From NCBI RefSeq assembly GCF_028768465.1, contig NZ_CP118225.1:620001-684000 (forward strand): a stretch of 64,000 bases of DNA. Direction: 5' to 3'. The first letter of the stretch is position 1. Every line of letters begins with the position of its first letter. This DNA comes from Rhodopirellula sp. P2 (lineage in GTDB: Bacteria; Planctomycetota; Planctomycetia; Pirellulales; Pirellulaceae). Shown piece by piece: positions 1 through 10,100 of the stretch. The position numbers and the translations under genes are program-made. The notes beneath the pieces were generated by a model. That model was given only the letters and a program-made list of their open reading frames with translations, made no database searches and was not told the DNA's origin.

Positions 1-73
1 ACGACGCCGGGGGTCGAGCCGCCGAATTCGCGAATTGGATCCGTCGCTCGATTTCCTCCACCCCGGTTCGTTC

Positions 74-1813
74 TCACTGAGCCACGAAAACGTGCTTGGG
101 ATTCACCGTCAGGTACCATTCCATCCAGGCTCGCTCCGCTTTGCGAAGCTCAACCTCGGTCGGTTTGTCGGGCATTTCAAAGCCCTCAAATTTACGGCTG
201 ATGAATCGCAATCCATCTCTCGCATAACGACGCACCGAAAGATCGGGATCGCTGAGTGCATAGATGAGCGCCGGGACCACCCGCATGTCATCGCTCTTGC
301 CTAGCAAACGAGCTGCGACGCGGCGGGCTTGGTAGGACTGACTGCCTCGAACGAGCCGTTCCAGTCGATCCAGTTGCGCACGCAATTCTTTCGGATCCGT
401 CGCCAACTGCATGTCCTCAGGCAAGGACTTTCCCTCCAGTGCTTCGTTGCCATCATCTTCGAGTGCCGACAACAAATCCAACACCGACGCACCGACAGGC
501 TCCCCTTTGATCTGCGAGCCTTCCCGCCGAATCTTCGTTGAGTCTTTCGGTAGCCCTTGTCCACCGGCCAGCGTGCCGGAACTCGCTTTGACGATGGCCC
601 GCTTGGTGCTTCGGATCAAGAACAAGACCGAGAACGCGGTGCTCACAGAACTGGTTGTGTAGGAACCGCCGGGCCAACTCGGCCCTTTGCGAACTTCCTT
701 CAGGTACTCAACGCCGCTGTTGTACCAAGCTGGACTCGGATTGATCTCCGAATCAAATGCCATCTCTCGAAAGCTTTCGTATCGCTCCAGCGTGTACAAC
801 TGGTAGTAGGGCCAGATGCTTTTCTTCACGCCCGGGTCAGCGGAATTTTTGCCCAGGTAACCTTCGCAAGCTTGAATCGCCGCCACGACTGGTTCTTTCG
901 GCATCTTGGGCCGTTCCACCTTTTTCAGGCTTTGTCCTTCATTGAATTCTTTGACGGCTTTGGGCAAGCCAACCAACGCGGAAGCTTCCCCGCCCAAACT
1001 CTCACCCCACATCCGGAGAATGTCGGTCCCAATCAGCAGAGCGCTTCCTCCGGCCACAGCCATCGAGGGAGTGACACCACCTTGCTTGACCCGATTGTTC
1101 CCTCCCGGGTCAATTCCCTGGTAGGGCCAACCACCACCTGGGTCTTGGACGCGAAGCAGCCAACCAACCGTTCGGCCGACGCCTTTGTAATCGATCTGGA
1201 TTCCCGCTCGATCCAGGGTCCAAAGCGCCAGCATGGCATACTGCGTTTGGGAAACGTCTCCCGTTTTCTCGCCCACATAGCCGTAGGCGCCGTTGCGATA
1301 TTGCGCATTTCGAAAATACCGATCGATCTGCTTCAATTCCGACTTGTACTTCTCAGCGTCCACTTCCGCGAGCAAGAGAGCCGCCGCCGAAACGGCGTAA
1401 ACGGTCTTGCTGCTGTGTCCGCCTGGATCGGGTGCGCCAAGCTTTGAAACCAGGGTTCGGGCGGAAGAAATGCCTTGCTGGACCACGGGGTCCGTCGCAT
1501 CGTGATTGACCTTCATCGCCGCATACCCAGTCAACGCATGTTCGCCGAATCCACCCGTGAAAGCGGTCGTCAACGCATAAAACGTCTTCTGGCGGGCGTT
1601 CGCTCGCAGGGATTGGACACCACCATCGACCAGGGCCTGGATTTCAGGATCCTCAGGCGTGTACCCATGCGCCGAGCGACAGAATGAGCTCAAACCACCA
1701 AGCGACACCAACCATGCAGCACACAGCGTCGCGATGCGGAGGCAGGAATGCGATCGCACCGTTGCCCCCCGACGGGTCTCTCGTTTTCGCATTTGGTCTT
1801 CGGTGGGTACCAT
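74..1813 (-). CDS. Secreted squalene-cyclase/prenyltransferase-fold protein with C-terminal HEAT-like repeat
   Basis: About 579 residues, probably exported. The start is placed at the ATG at 1813 because AAGGA lies just upstream; a longer frame reaches 1879. A basic N-region and the hydrophobic stretch LRIATLCAAWLVSLGG followed by SAHG look like a Sec signal peptide. The middle holds alpha/alpha-barrel type repeats (TGGFGEHALTGYAAM, RNGAYGYVGEKTGDVSQTQYAML, DPGGGWPYQG) typical of the terpenoid cyclase/prenyltransferase superfamily without an obvious catalytic DxDD. The C-terminus has a HEAT-like unit (VVPALIYALSDPDLSVRRYARDGL). Planctomycetes carry many such secreted proteins of unknown role. 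It is divergent from the glycan operon starting at 1904. Fold assignment is fairly safe; function is not known. Confidence 0.8.
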   Translation of the reverse strand: MVPTEDQMRKRETRRGATVRSHSCLRIATLCAAWLVSLGGLSSFCRSAHGYTPEDPEIQALVDGGVQSLRANARQKTFYALTTAFTGGFGEHALTGYAAMKVNHDATDPVVQQGISSARTLVSKLGAPDPGGHSSKTVYAVSAAALLLAEVDAEKYKSELKQIDRYFRNAQYRNGAYGYVGEKTGDVSQTQYAMLALWTLDRAGIQIDYKGVGRTVGWLLRVQDPGGGWPYQGIDPGGNNRVKQGGVTPSMAVAGGSALLIGTDILRMWGESLGGEASALVGLPKAVKEFNEGQSLKKVERPKMPKEPVVAAIQACEGYLGKNSADPGVKKSIWPYYQLYTLERYESFREMAFDSEINPSPAWYNSGVEYLKEVRKGPSWPGGSYTTSSVSTAFSVLFLIRSTKRAIVKASSGTLAGGQGLPKDSTKIRREGSQIKGEPVGASVLDLLSALEDDGNEALEGKSLPEDMQLATDPKELRAQLDRLERLVRGSQSYQARRVAARLLGKSDDMRVVPALIYALSDPDLSVRRYARDGLRFISRKFEGFEMPDKPTEVELRKAERAWMEWYLTVNPKHVFVAQ

Positions 1814-1903
1814 GAGGTTCCTTCGGACAGAAAAGTCTCTTCGACAAGGCCAAAACGCGACTCGTTTTGACGGCCGCACTATCCTAGCACGACAGCGGAT
1901 CGA

Positions 1904-2809
1904 TTGAAAAGAAAAGTGCCCCCTCGACCAGGCAAGGAATCAAGCGGATTCGCACGCCTTCTACCAGGCAAAATCTGGCGTTTGCTGGGTCGATGCTTGG
2001 TTCCCAACACGCTTCATCACCACCTCCGGTGGCGGGCCGACCGCCTGGGCCAGAAACTCTCGCTCAGGGAGAAAATCCGATTGCGATTTCGGCTTTTGAC
2101 CGAGCCTCAGCCTTTGACCTGGATCACTTGGCATGAGCTGACACACCCGGTGGCGATTCGCATCGGAACTTCAGACGAATACGTCTTTGAGCAGATTTTC
2201 TTCGATCTGGAGTACAAAATCGACGTTCCCACGCCGAACACGCTCCTCGATGCGGGTGCCAACATCGGCTTGGCGTCCGTCTGGTTCGCGAACCAATTCC
2301 CGCAAGCAAACATCATTGCGATCGAACCCGACCCTTCCAATTTTCGCGTGTTAGAGCAAAACGCAGCGGCTTATCCGCAAATCCATTGTCTGCAGGTTGG
2401 TTTGTGGCATCGAAATGCAATGTTGGAACGAATCTCCGAGGATGCGCAGCCGTGGGCATACCGGTATCAAGAAACCGCCCCCGGCGCTGAGACAGATTCA
2501 TCCGCGATCGAATCGGTTGGACTGGACGAGGTCGTGAACCAGCATTTCAACGGGAAAATCGACCTCCTCAAAATGGACATCGAAGGCGCAGAAAAAGAAG
2601 TCTTGGCTGTCGGCGGGCAGTGGGCTGATCAAGTGCAGACCGCCATGATCGAATGCCATGATCGCTGGGTCCCGGGTTGCGAAAAGGCAATGGCCGAACG
2701 CTTCCCAGCCGACGAATTTGAGGCCCGACAAAATGGCGAGAACACCGTGTTCGTTCGCCGAGCCAAAATGCATCCCCCCGCAGACTCTGGGAACCAGACG
2801 TTCTCATGA
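1904..2809 (+). CDS. FkbM-family SAM-dependent methyltransferase
   Basis: 301 residues. The Rossmann SAM-binding motif TLLDAGANIGLASVWFA lies around residues 112-128, the acidic strand-2 end IAIEPDPSNF around 142, and IDLLKMDIEGAEKEVL around 218-233, the classic FkbM pattern. FkbM enzymes O-methylate sugars or polyketides; next to a flippase-like gene and a GT2 it probably decorates a surface glycan. The start used is TTG at 1904. No ATG occurs in the first half of the protein, so the exact N-terminus is uncertain. The stop overlaps the next ATG (ATGA), indicating translational coupling. Confidence 0.85.
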   Translation: MKRKVPPRPGKESSGFARLLPGKIWRLLGRCLVPNTLHHHLRWRADRLGQKLSLREKIRLRFRLLTEPQPLTWITWHELTHPVAIRIGTSDEYVFEQIFFDLEYKIDVPTPNTLLDAGANIGLASVWFANQFPQANIIAIEPDPSNFRVLEQNAAAYPQIHCLQVGLWHRNAMLERISEDAQPWAYRYQETAPGAETDSSAIESVGLDEVVNQHFNGKIDLLKMDIEGAEKEVLAVGGQWADQVQTAMIECHDRWVPGCEKAMAERFPADEFEARQNGENTVFVRRAKMHPPADSGNQTFS

Positions 2810-4182
2810 GTTCGAGTGAACCGCCGCCTCGACGATCCTGGCCTCGTCGCACATTGAATCGATTGGAAGTCGACCGCGCCACATTCTACGCCGTCGCAAC
2901 TCGTTACTGGCAGTTCCTCTCCGGTCCGATCACCCTTTGGCTGGTGGTCAAATACTTCTCGCCGGAGATGCAAGGGTTCTACGTGACGTTCTGGTCCGTG
3001 ATCGGACTGCAGATGTTCTTCGAACTGGCGTTCCCACAAACGATCGTCACCATGACGAGCCACCTTTGGAGCAAGCTCGACCTCGATGAAAATCGGCGTT
3101 TGATTGGCGACGAGGATTCGATCTCGCGATTGACGCATCTGATGCGAATCTCCACCGCCATGCAGGTTGGACTCGCCCTCTCCTTTGGATTGCTGGCAGG
3201 TCTGTTTGGCCTGTGGTTCTTTGCCGACGACGTGGCAGCGGACGCATTGGTTTGGCGAGCACCGTGGTTGACGTTGGTTGGCTTGTCTTCCTGCGCCTTC
3301 GCGCTGATCCCGTTTCTCGCGGTGTTGGAAGGATGCGACCAAGTCCGCGAGATTCACAAGCTCAACCTGGTACGAGGCATCGCGGGCAGCATCGCCGTTT
3401 GGATCGCCATTCCGCTGGGGGCAGCTCTTTGGATCCCGGCGTTGGCAACCGCCGTTCGTTTGATTTGTGAACTCGGCTGGTTGCTTGGCAGGTACCCGAG
3501 ATTTTTCGCGACGTTTGCCCGCCGCCCCACTGGCGCCTCCATCGCTTGGCGAAAAGAGATCTGGCCGTTTCAGTCCAAACTCATGTTGAAAGGCCTTTTC
3601 AACTATTTCAATGCCGATGTCATGCTGCCGGTGCTGTTCCGATACCAAGATTCAGTGGTGGCGGGTCAATTCGGTTTGACCTGGAACATTTTGCAGTCAC
3701 TGCGTGGTGCGTGCTCCTCATGGGTCCGAACTCGCACGCCTCGGTTTGGTGTTTTGATCGCCGAACGAGACTACCAAGAATTGGACCGAATCTACTTCCG
3801 AGTGGGCAAAGTTGCCGCCACTCTGATGGCGTTGCTTGGTGCTTGCTTTTTGAGCGGCGTGATCGGGCTGGATCTGCTCGACTTTCGGTATGCGCATCGA
3901 TTCTTGCCGGCCTTGCCGACCGCATTGTTGATCATCGGACTGTGGGCTGCATTGATCATCGAATTTCAATGGATTTACTTGCACGCCCACGGCAAATCAC
4001 CTTACCTTGCGATCAGCTTGGCTGGCTGCATCACCAGCGGTCTGGTGATTTGGTGGATGGGAATTCAATTCGGAGCCGTCGGCGTCAGTGCGGCCTTCCT
4101 ACTGATGCACGCGATCGTTTACCTGCCGCTTTCCACCCTGGGTTGGATCCATCTGCGCCGAGATTGGCATCGCAATGAATGA
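2806..4182 (+). CDS. Polysaccharide flippase-like multi-spanning membrane protein
   Basis: 458 residues with roughly 10-12 hydrophobic segments spread over the whole length (for example ALSFGLLAGLFGLWFFA, IAGSIAVWIAIPLGAALWIPA, ALLIIGLWAALIIEF), spaced as in the Wzx/MATE-like polysaccharide exporter superfamily. There is no soluble domain. Such proteins flip lipid-linked oligosaccharides across the inner membrane. It overlaps the preceding FkbM gene by 4 nt and the following GT2 gene by 8 nt, so the three are surely co-translated. Family assignment rests on topology and context, not on a diagnostic motif. Confidence 0.72.
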   Translation: MSSSEPPPRRSWPRRTLNRLEVDRATFYAVATRYWQFLSGPITLWLVVKYFSPEMQGFYVTFWSVIGLQMFFELAFPQTIVTMTSHLWSKLDLDENRRLIGDEDSISRLTHLMRISTAMQVGLALSFGLLAGLFGLWFFADDVAADALVWRAPWLTLVGLSSCAFALIPFLAVLEGCDQVREIHKLNLVRGIAGSIAVWIAIPLGAALWIPALATAVRLICELGWLLGRYPRFFATFARRPTGASIAWRKEIWPFQSKLMLKGLFNYFNADVMLPVLFRYQDSVVAGQFGLTWNILQSLRGACSSWVRTRTPRFGVLIAERDYQELDRIYFRVGKVAATLMALLGACFLSGVIGLDLLDFRYAHRFLPALPTALLIIGLWAALIIEFQWIYLHAHGKSPYLAISLAGCITSGLVIWWMGIQFGAVGVSAAFLLMHAIVYLPLSTLGWIHLRRDWHRNE

Positions 4183-5128
4183 ATCCAAATCACCTTCGCC
4201 ACCCAAAATTTCAGTTCTGTTACCGGTCTTCAATGCGAAGAAGACGGTGGGCGAAACGATTGACAGCATTTTGGGTCAGACCGAAACCAACTTTGAATTC
4301 CTCATCCTCGATGATGGATCGAACGACGGGTCTTACGACGTTGCACTTCAAGCCGCCCAGAACGACCGTCGGGTGCAACTGATCCGGCAGAGCAACGCAG
4401 GAATGGCGGTCTCACTGAACCGCTTGATCGACCAATCACGTGGACGATACTTGGCCCGAATGGACGCCGACGATATCGCCGAGCCAACTCGATTCGCCAA
4501 GCAGGTCGCTTACCTCGACGCTCATCCCGATTGCGTGTTGGTTGGTTCCGCCGTTCTGAACATCGACGGTGAAGGCGATCCCTATGGTGTGACCATCATG
4601 CCCACCGATCACGACGCGATTGAGGCAAGGTTGCTTTCGGGTGCCGGCGGCATCATGCATCCGTCCACCATGCTGCGTCGCGAGGCAGTCATCCAGACCG
4701 GCGGCTTCGCTTTGAATTACCCTGTCGCGGAAGACCAAGATCTCTGGCTACGCCTCGCTCGAATCGGCCGCCTTGCGAACCTGCCTGAACCGCTCACCCG
4801 GTACCGAGTTCACCCTCACAACATGTCGTTTGTTCGACAAACGGACGGAGCGGATGCACTGGATCGATTGCTCGCGAAAGCTCATGTCGATCGTGGGTTG
4901 CCGTACACCCCGTCCGCGAATCAACCAGCGGCCGAGACCGTGTGTTCGGCCTGGGATCGCGAACGCACTTGGGCCTGGACCGCGGTTCAAGAAGGCTACC
5001 TTTTCACCGCCCGCAAACACGCTCGACGCCTGACACGTCAACAGCCCCTGGACACACGAGCGTGGAAACTGCTGGCGGCCTCTCACTTCCCTCGATTGTT
5101 CGCATTGCTTCGATCCCAATCGAGCTAA
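4175..5128 (+). CDS. Family 2 glycosyltransferase
   Basis: 317 residues. The GT-A nucleotide-sugar fold begins at residue 12 (KISVLLPVFNAKKTVGETIDSI), with LILDDGSNDGS around 45 and the metal-binding DxD as ARMDADD around residue 97. EDQDLWLRLA around 188 carries the catalytic-base region (ED motif). The C-terminal 80 residues fall outside the core and are helical, without a membrane anchor. The enzyme likely transfers a sugar to a lipid-linked or surface glycan at the cytoplasmic face. The start ATG lies inside the end of the flippase gene (8 nt overlap). Confidence 0.92.
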   Translation: MNESKSPSPPKISVLLPVFNAKKTVGETIDSILGQTETNFEFLILDDGSNDGSYDVALQAAQNDRRVQLIRQSNAGMAVSLNRLIDQSRGRYLARMDADDIAEPTRFAKQVAYLDAHPDCVLVGSAVLNIDGEGDPYGVTIMPTDHDAIEARLLSGAGGIMHPSTMLRREAVIQTGGFALNYPVAEDQDLWLRLARIGRLANLPEPLTRYRVHPHNMSFVRQTDGADALDRLLAKAHVDRGLPYTPSANQPAAETVCSAWDRERTWAWTAVQEGYLFTARKHARRLTRQQPLDTRAWKLLAASHFPRLFALLRSQSS

Positions 5129-5138
5129 GCCCTTGCGA

Positions 5139-7022
5139 ATGTCCCCCCAACCAACACCTCCAGACAACGCTCGCTTGCTTTGGCAACAACTGCTGTGGGC
5201 GACCTTCATCGCGTGCGCGGTGCTGGCGACAACAAGTGGTCATCGATTTGTTGTTCTGAGCGAGACGGACGCCTCCATGTCAGGACTTTCCATCTCGGCA
5301 TGGCGAGTCTTCCAAGCTTTTGCTCCGGTCGCAGTTCTGCTGCATCTGGGTCGCTGGAAGTTGTCGTGGCATCGATGGATCATGGCGGCGATGACTTTGT
5401 GGTGGGGGTGGGTTTTGGCTGACCTGTTTGTCTTTCATTGGATTGGCATCCGTTTGATATCTGCTGATGCATGGACCCTGCTCTCCACACGAGTGCCAAG
5501 TCTGGTGCCCTATATCACCCTCGGAATGCTGCTTCGATTGACATTCGTGATCGCCGGATGGTTTGCGATCGGATGGACTTGCCAGTGGTCAATGCATTCC
5601 TTGGCTCGAACCTTCACGACCCCAAGTTGGCAACTGAGCATTCGGGGAGCAACCTACGCGTGGACGCTTGGGATTCTGCTGACGGCGATTCCAGGCTTGG
5701 CCACTTGGTCGTCCACTCAAAGCAGCATGACCAGCAGGCCCTCTCGCCATGCTTTGGGCGTCACCGGTTGGTTCGATGATCGTGGTGTCGATGCGCCGAC
5801 GAAAGAACAAAACGTCATCGCCGATCCTCTGTTCACCGCCGAGGATGTCACGCGACGCACACGCAACTTTCGCTTCAACGTGGTGCAGGAAACTCAATCG
5901 CTTTCCCCCGACGTCCTCCTCATCGTGGTCGAATCGCTCCGGCCCGAACTGGTTCATCCGTCGGTCATGCCCAACATTCATTCGCGAGCCACACAGGGAC
6001 TGTGGATGCACCGCCATCATTCCGGTGGCAACGCCAGTTCCCTGGGGCTGTTTTCCTTGCTCAATGGCCTGGATGCGATCTGGTTTTATCTCGCGGACGT
6101 TCGTTTCTCTCCCGCGATGAATCGCTTGTTTGAGCAAACCGGCTACGAACTGGGATTCTTCGGCGGAGCGGAAGACTGGAACGCCTTTCAAATGGATGCG
6201 TTCATCCATTCGGATGCCTACGACACCTTCAAGGTCGAACCGCGGGACGGTTTGGCCTCGGAACGACGTGCCATCGAGTCAGCTCAGATCTTTCTGTCTG
6301 ACAGCGAATTGCCAGAGGGCGAGCGACGTCCACCCCGTCTCGCGGTGCTGTATCTCTACACCACCCACGCACCATTCCTGGTTGCCCCCCAACACGTGCG
6401 AGACCTGCCTTCGGCGGACGCGGACTATCCCTTGCCGTTTGGGCCCCATTCGCGAACAGCCGTTTGGAATCGTTATCGAAATTCAGCGAGAACGCTGGAT
6501 GCAATGATTGCCCCTTTGCTGCAAGGTCCCAACCGACTCGTTGCGATCGTGGGCGACCATGGGGAGTCGTTTCTCGATGACGAAACCATCGGCCACGGAA
6601 CTCGTCTCTCAGCCGCACAAGTCCGAACTCCCGCCATCGTTTTCGGGCCAGACGTCGTCCAGCGAGAAATTCGCTTCAACACCAGTCATGCGGATCTGCT
6701 GCCCACCCTGATCTCCCTCGCCGGAATTCGTGTTAGCGCCCCCAACTCCTTTGACGGTGTTGATCTGTCAGCTGATTCTCCGAGATCTCGTGCAATCTGC
6801 ATTGCCGACTACTTGAGACCACAAGCATTGCTAATCGACTCCTCGATGGTTGATTCCGAGATTTTCGGGGTGCAATGCGAACTCACCCTGCGCCCCCCTG
6901 AGGTTCATGTTCTAGCGCCGAAAGACGCACAAGGAAATTCGCTCGCCTCACCTGCCGGCTTTCAATCCACTCGCGTCGTCCGTGAATATTTCCGTCAGGC
7001 ATTTGGCGGGTTCCGCCCATAG
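5139..7022 (+). CDS. Membrane-anchored sulfatase-superfamily enzyme (LTA-synthase/YejM-like)
   Basis: About 627 residues from ATG 5139; a TTG 6 nt upstream is also in frame. Four to five transmembrane segments fill residues 15-200, then an alkaline-phosphatase/sulfatase-type catalytic domain follows: DVLLIVVESLRPEL (metal site), HHSGGNASSLGLFSLLNG (nucleophile region, probably a Ser rather than a formylglycine Cys), and VAIVGDHGESF plus a downstream His (second metal half-site). This arrangement matches phosphoglycerol or phosphoethanolamine transferases of the LTA synthase/YejM group, which modify surface polymers or lipids on the periplasmic side. It ends the glycan operon, 10 nt after the GT2 gene. 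The substrate cannot be read from sequence. Confidence 0.8.
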   Translation: MSPQPTPPDNARLLWQQLLWATFIACAVLATTSGHRFVVLSETDASMSGLSISAWRVFQAFAPVAVLLHLGRWKLSWHRWIMAAMTLWWGWVLADLFVFHWIGIRLISADAWTLLSTRVPSLVPYITLGMLLRLTFVIAGWFAIGWTCQWSMHSLARTFTTPSWQLSIRGATYAWTLGILLTAIPGLATWSSTQSSMTSRPSRHALGVTGWFDDRGVDAPTKEQNVIADPLFTAEDVTRRTRNFRFNVVQETQSLSPDVLLIVVESLRPELVHPSVMPNIHSRATQGLWMHRHHSGGNASSLGLFSLLNGLDAIWFYLADVRFSPAMNRLFEQTGYELGFFGGAEDWNAFQMDAFIHSDAYDTFKVEPRDGLASERRAIESAQIFLSDSELPEGERRPPRLAVLYLYTTHAPFLVAPQHVRDLPSADADYPLPFGPHSRTAVWNRYRNSARTLDAMIAPLLQGPNRLVAIVGDHGESFLDDETIGHGTRLSAAQVRTPAIVFGPDVVQREIRFNTSHADLLPTLISLAGIRVSAPNSFDGVDLSADSPRSRAICIADYLRPQALLIDSSMVDSEIFGVQCELTLRPPEVHVLAPKDAQGNSLASPAGFQSTRVVREYFRQAFGGFRP

Positions 7023-7175
7023 ACGACCTGCCGTGTGAACTGAGAACGATCGGGCCGCTGCGTCACACACATCTCGAACTGGCATATCTTCCCCGCTTCA
7101 CCCAAGCCGCTTATCTTCTCCATTCGTCGTGTGGTGTCACACACAGCTTGCAGGCCCCCCAGAAAAGCAGTGACG

Positions 7176-10100
7176 ATGAGATTCCCCAGTCGCAAATCGC
7201 GGACAGATTCCCGTTCCACCATTGGAATGCGCCGAGGACGGCGTCGATTGTTGTTGGAATCGCTGGAAAATCGGCGGTTGTTGGCGGTGGCTTCTGATTT
7301 GGTCACGATCCAAGGGCAGGTCACGGACAGCTTCTTCGGGGGAAACTTTGAAGATGTCGCACTGGACCTGTTCCGCGATGATGGCGATGGGGTGTTCGAA
7401 CCAGACACGGACGACGTCGAAGTCAACATGGCCATGGCGGATCCCAGCGGGAACTACCAGTTCACCGGTGTCACGGCGGGTTCGTACTTCGTCTTCCAGC
7501 CCGCTCAAACCGTCAACGGTCGCGCGCTGCAGCAACAAATCTCGCCGTTGGTCACGGTGACCTCGACGCAAGCGGCGGGGCAAGCTTTCCAAACCATCGA
7601 CTCCTTCCAAACCACTCAAAGTGTCGAGGACACGGTCACCGATGGGACCCCGGTGACGTCCACGCAAGCGGCGGCCGAAGCCATCGGCGGCTCACGGGAT
7701 TTGCTGGTCGACAAAACCCAAGGCGGCACAGGCGACATTGGCACGGTTGCCATTGGCGTCAACCAAGCCGTCTCACCGAACTTGCTCAGCTTCGATGCCA
7801 ACGGGTTCGCCGATGGAAGCCGCTTGGTCATCTGGGACGGGGCCGGAGATGACGCCGCAACCGTCGACGACGATGGCCTGGGAGCGATCGATCTCACCAA
7901 TGGAGGCTCCGCGACGGGCCTGCGCTTTGTCATCGGTTCGGTGACCAGCGGAACGGCGCGGATCCGACTTTACAGCGACGACGGCATCGCGGGCAGCCGA
8001 ACCCTGGTCAGCCAAGCCACACTGACCATTCCTGCCCTGCCAACGCAGCCCACTTCGGTGGAATACATCCCGTTCAGCGACTTCCAAACCATCAGCGGAA
8101 GTGGCGCCGACCTGACCCAAATCGGTGCGATCGAACTCGAAGTCAGTGGCGGCCCCGACTACGACGCGATCGCGGACCTGCTCGGCACCGTGGGCCCCAC
8201 CATCCTCGTCCAGAACATCGACAACGCAGGCGACGCGGACTTGGAATTGACCAAGACACTGATCACCACCGAACCCACGTTGAACCAGAACGTCGTGTTC
8301 GATGTGGTGGTCACCAACAACGGCCCCGACCCGGCAACCGGCATCGTTGTCACGGACCGCATCCCCGCCGGAATCATCAACACCACCGGGACAACCTCCA
8401 CAGGGGCGTTTGCCCCTGACACGGGGCTCTGGACCATCCCCAGCCTTGCCGTGGGTGCGACGGCAACGCTGCGATTGACCGGGCAACTGGACAGCCTGGA
8501 TCCCCAAACCAACGTGGCGGAAATCACAGCGGCGGAACAGCGCGACGCGGACAGTCCCCGCGACAACAACGTGCTGGCCGACGACGATCAAGACGCGGCG
8601 ACCGTGGCTGCGACTCGCGTTGACTTGCAACTGTCCAAAACGGTTTCCGACAGCCAACCCAACGTCGGCGATGAGATCACATTCACACTCACCCTGCAAA
8701 ACACATCGCTCGACACCGCCACCGACGCGACGCTCAGCACCGCAACGGGAATCTTGGTCGAAGACCGATTGCCCGCAGGATTGACGCTGATCGGCAACAC
8801 TCCCGGCGCCGGCACTTCGTTCAACACATCCACGAATCGGTGGTCCATTTCATCGCTCGATGTCGGCGGACTGGCAACGCTGGAACTGGTCGCCCGGGTT
8901 GACCAAGCGGGTGACTTCACCAACGTCGCGGAAGTCCTGGCCGTGGCCCAAACGGACCGCGACAGCATTCCCAACAATGACTTGATCGACGAAGACGACC
9001 AAGCTGAAGTCACCATCCAAACACCGGTCGCTGACCTTTCGCTCACCAAGACGGTTTCCAACGAAACACCCACGGTCGGCGAGAACGTGACATTCACGAT
9101 CACGGTCGACAACGAGGGCCCCAACAACGCAACGGGCGTTCAAGTCCAAGATCGTCTGCCAACCGGTTTGACATACATCAGTGATGTCACTTCCTCGGGA
9201 ACGTACGATCCCGACACGGGGCTTTGGGACATCGGCGGTGTGACCGCCCCCAACCCGGGCAATCCGATCCCGGCCATGCCAACTTTGCAGATCATCGCTC
9301 GCGTCGACAGCTTGGGACTCAAGACCAACTCAGCAACCATCACGGCATCGGACCAGAGCGACCCTGACAGCACCCCCGGTGCTGGTCCTTCCAGCGAAGA
9401 CGACACCGACTCGGCGATTTTGACGCCCAACGCAATTGATTTGCAACTGACCAAGACGGTCACGCCGGCACGCCCAGAACCCGGTGACTCGATCACTTAC
9501 ACGATCACGTTGTCCAACGCCGATTCCAGCGCAGCGATTCCGATCACGACAGCGACCAACATCCAAGTCACCGACCTGCTTCCCACTGGACTGATTTTCC
9601 AGGAAGCGCAGGTCACGGCGGGAACCCACGTCGACGCCACGGGAACATGGACCGTCGATTCACTGGCGGCCGGAGCAAGTGAAACGCTGACGCTGACCGC
9701 GATTTTGGATCCCGGCCGCAGCGATCTGTTTGCTTCCATCACCAACACCGCTGAGATCACCCAGGCGGCCCAGTTCGATCCCGACAGCACGCCTGACAAC
9801 CAAGACGCAACCGAAGACGATCAAGCGTCCAGCGTCATCACCCCCGCGCTCGCCGATTTGTCGCTCACCAAAACCGTTGACAATACCAACGCGGACGTCG
9901 GCGAAAACGTGACCTTCACGATCACAGCTCGCCATGACAGCGGAGATCCCTCAGGGCAGTTCATCGTGCTGGACACTCTCCCCGCAGGGCTTCAATTCGT
10001 CGAATCCACCGCATCGATTGGCAACTACGACGAGAACACCGGCCGCTGGACCGTGCCTGAACTGGACGCGGATTCCGGCACCGCCGCCCCCTCGTTTGCA

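Noticed and set aside
2629-3648. 339-codon minus-strand frame across the FkbM/flippase junction
   Set aside because: Polar low-information translation opposite two coupled real genes.
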